Assembly: GCA_003550325.1 (NCBI GenBank)
Contig: QKWP01000029.1
Coordinates: 176,067 to 240,066, forward strand
Direction: 5' to 3'
Length of the DNA: 64,000 bases
Origin: Gigaspora rosea
Taxonomy: Eukaryota > Glomeromycota > Glomeromycetes > Diversisporales > Gigasporaceae
The position numbers were made by a program, and so were the translations under genes. Shown here one piece after another: positions 56,925 to 64,000 of the stretch. Each line of letters begins with the position of its first letter. The first letter of the stretch is position 1. The notes beneath the pieces were generated by a model. That model worked only from the letters and a program-made list of their open reading frames with translations. It was not told the origin of the DNA and did not search any database.

Positions 56925-59505
56925 GGATAAGCAATAGCTGATGCAGCGTGCAATAACACTTTGCTGACCTCTCTGGATCTTGGCAAAAAAAAAAAAAAAA
57001 AAGGCCTTGGTGATATTTGTCTGATGAAGTAGGAAAAGCATTAGTTGAGATAAGGGTAATGCTGTTAGAATAAAGACTATTGGTGTCTGTTATTATAATG
57101 GAATTGGAGTTGAAAATAAAGGACACAAGACTTTTTCTACTACTGAAAATCTGCTAAATATGCGTAATGCTAAAACTTTCGATCTTCGTGATAATGTCTC
57201 ATAGAGAAGTAAAAAAAGCATTAGCAGATATATTTTTCAAGAAGTGACAATAACGATGGGAAATTCTGATGGAAAATACGGGTAATTCTATTGAGATAAA
57301 AGCTGTTGGCATCCAGTATTATAATGGAATTGGAGTTGAAAAGGATAAACATAAGATGTTCATTTAAGATTGAAATCGGCAAATATGGGTAATGCAGTGA
57401 TACTGCTATCAGAAAAATAAGATTAGTGCCTGGTATCAACTGGGATTGGAGTTAAGAAGATGGATACAAGGCATTTGTTTATTATCAAAAAATCTACCGA
57501 TAGGTAAAATGCTGAGAAATTCAATCTGCGCGATAAAATGGAGGGACCAGAAAACAGGAAGCAATAGCTAATGCAATGCATTTTGCGAGAACACTACGTT
57601 GACCTTTCTGGGTCCTGGTACAATAGGCTTTGCAAAGTAGAGAAAGCAGAGTTGATGTACTTTTCAAGAACGTCACAATAATGGAGAATACTGATGGAAG
57701 TTATTATGTTGAATATTGTGACGAAAAGAATATTAGAATGGAAAAGGATAAACAGAAAGCATATATTATGATCGAAATCAGCAGATATGTGTAATTTTGG
57801 AGATAAAGCTATTGGTGCCTGTTATCATAATAGAGTTGAAGTTGAGAAATACAGACACGAGGCAGTTATTATTATCAAAAATCTGCAAATACGTGTAATG
57901 CTAGGAAATTCGATCTTTGTGACAAATTTCAGGGATCAGGGGGAGGGAAAACAATGGCTGATACATTTCGCAGGAATGCTATATTGACCCCTCGGGATCC
58001 TGAAAAAATAGCCTGGTGGCGAAATAGAAACAGTAGAGAATACAAAATAGAAGGTATAACGTTGGATATAGCGACGAAAAGGGAATTGGAGTTTGAAAGG
58101 ATAAACATAAAGCATGCATTTATGATCAAAATCAGCAGATATGGGTAATGACGTTGTGAATCAAAGCCATCAATACCTGTTATCAAAAATGGATTTGTAG
58201 TTGAAGATGACAGATATAAGGCATTCGTTATTACAAAAATCTGCTGATATGTGTAATGCTAGTGTTGGCAGCTAAATCAGAAATCCCGTGATCCACGTGA
58301 TCATGATAGGATAAAAAAATAAATAATAATAACAAACAAATAAATGAGCCCCGGAGCAGCCCCGAAAGAACATGGACCAAGCCCACCCCGAAAAGCCCTA
58401 AGAAGAACAAGACAAAGATATTAGATCAGAAGATGGAACGGGTACCCCAAGACCTCGGTACAGAAGAAAAGAATATGAGGCGCTCGAAATGAACTCATGG
58501 AAAGCTTAAACCAAGCAAAGACCAAAGAAGCAACTTGGAATGTTTGTTGCTTAGTACAAACAAATAAAAGGCCAAAATTGGATAAAATTGGTTGTGGCCG
58601 TGACGGTATATCGTCATAGTCGCGTAAAAAGAACGACTTCGTTAAAATTCGAAGAAGTGATGCGATAAGGAATGACGAGTGCAATAGAATTTTTTTTCTT
58701 TCTCTTTCTTTTTTCTTCTCTCTGTTTCTCTATAAATAAGGCGACATTTCGCCCAAGTTGTAAAGGCATCGATCGAATATTGAAAATCGAATATTGAATA
58801 AATAAAATTGTCCTGTAAAAACTGCTCTTTGTCGCATATATACTCCACCTGTAAGAAAACTATACGCCTTACCTTGCCAAATCTCTTTCGCCTCACCTTA
58901 GTTTTGTTGTGTGGTTGATTGTGTGTGTTGTTGTCTTTTTTTTGGTTGTGACGATCTGGCCCGTTTCGCCCTTGTGTGATCGGCCTCTAATACTAGGAAA
59001 TCCGATCTTTGTAATGAATTTCAGAGATCGGGAAAGGAGAAGTAATGGCTGGTCTATTATGCAAGAACGCTACATTAATTTCTCTGAATCCTAGGAAAAT
59101 AGCCTTGTAGGAAGGTAGAAAAAGCATAGTGGCAAGAACGTCACAATAATAGGGATACCGATTGAAGGTGTAAAAAAAAAAAAAAAAAAAAAAAGGATAG
59201 CGTAATGGAAAAGATTGGAGTCAGAGAAGATGAACATGAAGTGGTCGAAACCAGCAGATATGGGTAATGATGTTGGAAATAAGAACCATCAATATCAGCT
59301 ACTATAATAGAATTGGAGTTGGAAAAGATGGATACAAGGCATTCGTTTATTACCAAAAGATCTGCTGGGATTGGCGATAGTGATAAAATTGAGTCGGAGC
59401 ACTACGAGGTGTACTACGAGCCAATTATTGAAATAGGAAAGGGAATAAAGAATTGGTTAGAGAGCAAAAAACATAGGAAGATATCAACGCCTGGAGTTAG
59501 ATGAG
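56925..59505 (+). pseudogene. Decayed Sel1-repeat locus with amplified two-repeat modules
   Basis: Repeated remnants of the Sel1 motif lie in all three plus frames: GVCYYNGIGVENKGHKTF (about 57038-57092), YYNGIGVEKDKHKMF (about 57311-57360), GACYHNRVEVEKYRHEA (57800s), and two more near 58040-58260 and 59220-59370. Between pairs of repeats sits a linker with GGGATC...CTCTGGATCCTGG, seen near 56930-57030, 57545-57670, 57925-58045 and 59015-59150. The module of two repeats plus linker was therefore amplified at least four times. A solo LTR (58263-58992) interrupts it. Many stops and frame changes; it is not functional as read. Confidence 0.78.
58263..58992. mobile_element. Solo LTR (Ty3/Gypsy-like), fossil
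   Basis: It begins TGTTGGCAGC, a classic LTR start, ends CTAATA (a likely drifted CTAACA), and is flanked by a 4-bp duplication CTAG (58259-58262 and 58993-58996). No internal coding region or partner LTR is next to it, so it looks like the product of recombination between two LTRs. It looks whole as a solo LTR and sits inside the decayed Sel1 locus. The readable flanking duplication suggests moderate age. Family assignment rests on the terminus only. Confidence 0.78.
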
Positions 59506-59589
59506 TAAACTGTCTATGCGAGTAGCTAATATCTACGGCGTTGGAGCCACTACATCAGGGATTTCAACAGGAAGGGCGTCTGATAGTGA

Positions 59590-60173
59590 TAGCACTAGTT
59601 GATTAGAAATTCGTTAGTAGGGTTGGAAAAAAAAGAAAAAAAGAAGGAACAAACGAACCGCAAGTTCGTAGAAGTAAAGATAAGGCGTATGGATATATCT
59701 GTTCATGTGTAGGGTGTATACACCCGCACTATTTTTAAATTCGTATGTGAGTATATGGTACTAGGCATTTAAAAAAAAAAGGAGAGAAAAGGTTTAGTGA
59801 GCATATGAACGCGCATGTTCATGTGTGTATAAATTAAGGCAGGTTGTAAACCCCACGCGGCCTTCAAATTGAAAAGAAATAGATAGTGAATGGTGTAGAG
59901 ATAGGTACGAAAAAAAAAAAAAGGGAAACCCCGAACGCGCATGTTCGAGTAGAGGTTTAAACAAGGCATAGGAACATGTAAATCATGTGCGTATATGCTT
60001 AGGGAAATAAAGGGTGTATGACAGAGGCGTAGAAAAAAAAAAAAGAGGAACACACAGGTTCATGTAGAGATTAAAGTAGGGCATATGAACACGTATGTTT
60101 ATGCATGGACTAAGGCAGGGGTGTAAAGCCCACATGGCCGTCAGAAATAAAGGGTATAGTATAAATATAGGTA

Positions 60174-60208
<35 letters not shown>

Positions 60209-60640
60209 CAAAACAAACGCGTATGTTTGTGTAGAGGTAAGTTAGACATGTAAGTGCGTATGTCATGTGTGGGTAGATGAGCCAGGTGGGTAAACCTAAT
60301 ACTGCTTTAAGTTACGGGGAAATAAATGGTATATAACAGGTATAGGCATGGTCTGCGGAAAAAAAAAAAGAAAGGGGAAACCGAACGTGCAAGTTTGAAA
60401 CTAGGCATACGTGCATGTATATTCATAAGGGTATATATTAAGATGGAGTTTAAACCCACACTACTTCCGAACTGGAGAATAATGATATTATGTGCTGTAT
60501 ATAGATGGTCGGCCCAAAAAAAAAAAAAAGAGGAAAGAAGGAACGCACAAGTTAGGGGAGGATATAAGAGGTATGTTTGGGTGCATAGGCTAGGGCAGAC
60601 GTGCACTTTACACATTCCCCCTAGGTTAAGGTAAAGAATC
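59590..60640. repeat. Tandem array of ~120-180 bp A-tailed units
   Basis: About six or seven diverged copies. A typical unit runs: GGGAAACCGAACGCGCATGT, a GCATATGAACRTGTATGTTC stretch, AAGGCAGGGTGTAAACCCAC, GGGAAATAAAGGGTATA, then a run of 10-29 A. Each unit ends in poly-A, as a retroposon would, but they lie head-to-tail. Open frames across the array are artefacts. Confidence 0.8.
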
Positions 60641-60740
60641 TAGGAGAACTAAGATGTTGCAAGACATCACGGGAAATGGTTGATTTGTAGTAGTATATAG
60701 GTACGGGTACACTTCCTTACATCTATGATGGTGCATGGGT

Positions 60741-60901
60741 TATAGATGCTTGACGCAGCTGATGAGGAATGACGAAACCTGGACGCAACATGACAGAACC
60801 ATGAGTTGCGTCACTTACGCATGACGCAGCTCAACCATTATGTTTTTTGAGGTCACGCGAGTAGTTGCGTCAGGTCACGTGAATTGCATCAGGCATCATT
60901 A
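60741..60901. mobile_element. hAT MITE with perfect 8-bp duplication
   Basis: GCATGGGT lies at 60733-60740 and 60902-60909. The ends are TATAGATGCTTGACGCA and the inverse of TAATGATGCCTGATGCA. The interior is full of TGACGCAGC / GTTGCGTCA words. Confidence 0.87.
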
Positions 60902-61032
60902 GCATGGGTGTGCACAGTAACACCTCACACCTCGAGTAAGTATGGTTGTGAAAAAAAAAGGAAGTGGTGGCAGACGTATACAGGTATGGGTATGTTTCTT
61001 ATATCCAAGATTGTACGATCCTAGACATAATC

Positions 61033-61139
61033 CTATACTGTACTACGTCGTTTGCATAAAAGGACGTGACTATAGGTAGAAAGGTTGGTCACGACTGTTG
61101 TGTGCGAGGAAGGGGCACACGACGAGACGAGCAATAATA
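61033..61139. repeat. 107-bp direct repeat, copy 1
   Basis: Nearly identical to 61486-61592 (starts ATACTGTACTACGTCGTTTG, ends AGCAATAATA). Near-identity implies a recent duplication. Confidence 0.88.
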
Positions 61140-61299
61140 ATGACCCGCTTGTGAACGAAGTCACAAGGCGGGACATTATTGCGAGTCACCGGACTTTCCA
61201 TATGACAGCAGATCACTGACGGAATGGTATTTGAGTAACCTGATGATCTGCATCGATCTCTTTGTTCTTTGAGTTTTCTGCTTGACATTTGGTCCAGCT
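61140..61299. repeat. 160-bp dispersed repeat, copy 2
   Basis: Matches 56417-56576. The starting hairpin is stronger here (CCCGCTTGTGA / TCACAAGGCGGG). It starts exactly where the 107-bp direct repeat ends. Confidence 0.8.
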
Positions 61300-61485
61300 A
61301 TCCCCCCACCACGCCCCGAAAAAGAAGAAAGAGAAAGGAAGAAGAGAGGGGTTAAGAAAAATGGGGCAATACACTACTACAAAGTCACTGGACTTTCACG
61401 AAAAAAGGACAAACAAAGAGATCGAAGTCTATGCTCGAAAAGATCTGCTCACGTGACGTCCTGCGGCTTGTTCTGCGACCCCATC

Positions 61486-61592
61486 CCATACTGTACTACG
61501 TCGTTTGCATAGAAGGACGTGACTATAGGTAGAAAGGTTGGTCACGACTGTTGTGTGCGAGGAAGGGGCACACGACGAGACGAGCAATAATA
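61486..61592. repeat. 107-bp direct repeat, copy 2
   Basis: See 61033-61139. The two copies bracket the 160-bp repeat and about 190 bp of purine-rich sequence. Confidence 0.88.
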
Positions 61593-62114
61593 ATTGAGTG
61601 AGGGTGCTTTGAGAACGGCCTTGATAAATTCTAGACAATCGAAAATCTTACGATGATCGAATCGATAAATTACCGAGCCACCGAGCCAAATTTAAATAAA
61701 TTACCGACATTAGCAGGCATCAGAAACTTGTCGATTCGATTCACACATGGGCAATTTTTTCTGTGTCCAAAAATTTAATAACTTATTATATAAAAAAGAA
61801 AATGTAGAATTGTAGAACTGGCTTGAAAGGTACCAGTCGAGGCGAGGACATGTGAAATGTAAAAAAAAAAAAAAAATAGAATTGTTGTCAAAAATCTAAA
61901 ATTATTAATTATTATATAAATTATCTCGTGTTGGGTTCTATTACATTACAATCGTCTATTGTATCTAGTTATTGCAATATAATCAAAACGATGCATATAT
62001 ACATATTGCTGCATATAGACACAAATCAGGCTTTTATGTATATTAAACTTGCGAAGCTGCCAAATATGCAGATCTAGTTATATATACAAAAGATGCCTGA
62101 CAAATGAGTGATTT
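61593..62114. other. No gene seen
   Basis: Short duplicated words (AATTACCGA at 61668 and 61699; ACCGAGCC twice) and an A run at 61861-61876. Nothing else. Confidence 0.45.
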
Positions 62115-62330
62115 TTATTCGGTTTCATCTTCCTCAGTAGTTCAAATAAACACCTCTTGGTCAGTTTCAGTGTCGACCAATTGATGATTAACTACGCTGG
62201 GTTCTTCAAAGGAACGGGTAATGCTTCAAATGCTTCAAATGCTTCATAAACTTTTTTGCCCTCGGTATCTTTTGCTTCTGCATCCTTGGCTTTTTTTAAA
62301 TCATCCTTTTTGGTGAATTTTCCGCGAAAC
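62115..62330 (-). pseudogene. Fragment of a coding 3' end, probably a transposase tail
   Basis: Minus strand: RGKFTKKDDLKKAKDAEAKD and later VVNHQLVDTETDQEVF and TTEEDETE before a TAA at 62115-62117. Direct repeats of GAAGCATTTGAAG blur the middle. It is broken. The acidic C-terminus next to GACGAA-type terminal repeats suggests a transposase end, but no catalytic region is present. Confidence 0.45.
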
Positions 62331-62425
62331 CTTTCGTCACTGACGAATGACGAATGACGAAGCCATTTCGTCAGTCAACTTCGAATACGAATGACGAAAC
62401 TCGTTACGAATGTCGAAACTCATGA
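62331..62425. repeat. GACGAA subterminal repeat cluster, left
   Basis: Many copies of GACGAATGACGAA and TTTCGTCA, like the subterminal repeats of the 26924-32835 hAT transposon. Confidence 0.65.
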
Positions 62426-63179
62426 TGAAACATAAATTTTATATGACAAATGTAAGAAAAATTAAAAAAAAGATGATTTATCCTTCAGAAGTCATTAAAA
62501 ACTAGTAAATTAAATTTAATTGATTAGTTCATGCGAATTTAATTTTTTTGTTCATCATATCTATTTTTTTTTTTACTTGACGTCTTTATTCGACATTGCC
62601 CGCTGATTTACCGGAGGGCTTTCATTTTGATTGGCAATTTTGTAGATATAGCAAAATTATATTGGTGAATTGAAAATTAATTGAAATTCTAAATCGTCAC
62701 GAATAAAAACTCATATATACATATAAATAACTATATTTGTAACGAAATTAATACCAAAAAAAGTCTTAACCAAGAACTCTCAATAACCTTAAATCTAAAT
62801 CTATAATCTTATCATAGATAAAATTCTGATAAGCTAAAATTTTATGGAAAATTCAATTTTCACCCGGATTAAAATCTCCCGATGTATAATTTTCATTATA
62901 TTATACAATACAAACTAATTAGTTAGTTGTTAAGGTAGATGAGCTTTAATGACAATATATGAATTTATATTATATAGTATAATAAAAATTATACAGTATA
63001 TAGGGTGACTTCAACCCTGGTTAAAATAGAATTTCCCAAATTTTATTAAAGAAATACCCTTAAAATACTACGAATCAAAAACGCAAAAAAAAAAAAAATA
63101 AACCAAAAACGGACCAAAAAAAAATATTGAAAATAAACATTTAAACCTATTTTAAGACACTAATGGTTAATAAAAAAAA
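62426..63179. other. No gene seen between GACGAA clusters
   Basis: AT-rich; nothing recognised. Confidence 0.45.
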
Positions 63180-63575
63180 TCAGAAGCACTTGCTCCAATA
63201 CCAACTGATTAATTTTGTTTAATAATCGTTATACAGTTACAACACCCCACTACTTCGCTTTAACTATTTTCACGAAATCTATGAACCTTATAACGCCCAA
63301 CTTCATATTATAGCCAAATTTTATATTAGTTGGATTACGAAAAATAGGGTTTCAATAAATAAAAGATAGCTTAAATTGTCAAGTTTCATTAACTTGTTGT
63401 ACCTATAAGCCAAACTTAAACGTACAAAAATACCTCTCATCTAATTTCCGAATTACTTCGAAGATTGCCCAATTATTTGACAGTTTATAAAAAGGCATAT
63501 ACTTTATAATTTTTTTAGTATCAAGCTTTGTCAATTCGTATCCGTGGTTGCCAATCCATTTTTGTAATGCTAAAC
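63180..63575 (-). pseudogene. Conserved fragment, inverted copy of 36235-36620
   Basis: The minus strand is open for about 50 codons: ALQKWIGNHGYELTKLD, KYMPFYKLSNNWAIFEVIRK, LDERYFCTFKFGL, then TAG. I do not recognise the family. DNA similarity to the other copy continues well past the stop, so a larger unit was copied. Confidence 0.6.
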
Positions 63576-63754
63576 GTTAATATGTAGAAAATATTTTGTA
63601 ACAGTCCGATTCATCATCCAATCAAATATAATGCCTGCTTATGATCCAAACTTTATGAGAAATAATAAAATTTTGAAAAAATTTAAGATTCAGAATATCC
63701 AGCGTATAGAGGAGCTTGTCGAAAGATGGACAGCTACATTTTCATATTTTATTG

Positions 63755-63880
63755 GTCAAATTAATTTCGTCAAGAATTTCGTCAATCGTCAATAGCTTCG
63801 TCACTCGTCAAGTTTCGTCGGATGAAACCATTGATGAAACTCGTCAGTGCCAAATAGTTTCGTCAGGCATCATTAAGATA
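63755..63880. repeat. TTTCGTCA subterminal repeat cluster, right
   Basis: TTTCGTCAAGAATTTCGTCA, GATGAAACTCGTCAGTGCC and a likely terminus TTTCGTCAGGCATCATTA, similar to the end of the hAT MITE at 60741-60901. With 62331-62425 it may bracket one decayed hAT element, but no matching duplication was found. Confidence 0.55.
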
Positions 63881-64000
63881 TAAAATAAATAGAATCTCTG
63901 AGTTAATCGATGAATGTTTGAATATAGAATTTTCGCAAAAACTTGTTGTATGTTCAGCTTTAAAATTATCAATTTTTTTATCAGCCTTTTCAAAAATATT

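Noticed and set aside
60326-60634. 102-codon frames on both strands at 60.3-60.6 kb
   Set aside because: They span A-tailed tandem repeats and read poly-Lys or poly-Phe through A runs.

Overview
The window looks like nuclear DNA of an arbuscular mycorrhizal fungus of the Rhizophagus (Glomeromycotina) type. It is very AT-rich and packed with small transposons, and its few genes belong to families expanded in that group: Sel1-like repeat proteins and TKL-type kinases with a CxxC...WCxxC...WTSGN leader. It has no rRNA gene, CRISPR array or bacterial operon. Genus-level placement is an inference.

Layout. 1-5.2 kb: MITEs, foldback palindromes and short tandem repeats. 5.2-14.8 kb: a nested stack of transposons, in which an old tRNA-like retroposon is split by a hAT-type element (itself carrying a Helitron and a young GC-rich copy of the retroposon) and by a TA-type MITE holding a hAT MITE that holds three head-to-tail Helitrons. 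16.1-21.1 kb and 25.4-36.2 kb: a direct segmental duplication. Each copy carries a gene for a coiled-coil, four-helix membrane protein, decayed in the left copy and open in the right. The right copy is split by a nearly whole 5.9 kb hAT transposon with a five-exon transposase. 36-44 kb: mostly repeats. 44.0-51.7 kb, minus strand: the most interesting locus. 51.9-55.3 kb: tandem repeats and nested MITEs. 55.6-61.6 kb: GC-richer, with a decayed Sel1-repeat locus, a solo LTR and A-tailed tandem repeats. 61.6-64 kb: further decayed fragments.

The 44-51.7 kb locus has a Sel1-repeat exon upstream and a kinase downstream on the same strand. Between them are 39 variable triplets, each exactly 3 nt long. 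Almost all are preceded by a 3' splice site (consensus AATTTAG) and followed by a 5' splice site (GTRAGTAT), with intron-like spacers of about 51-110 nt. The Sel1 exon ends two bases into a codon and the kinase exon needs the same phase. In that phase all 39 triplets read through without a stop, although read as free-standing codons they contain five stops. By hand count the triplets are about 44% GC, far above the spacers. I infer a single gene with dozens of one-codon microexons, or a decaying relic of one. Full-length cDNA would settle it.

In four places a gene's reading frame breaks at an A/T run one base shorter than the frame expects. Either slippage or assembly error could explain this.
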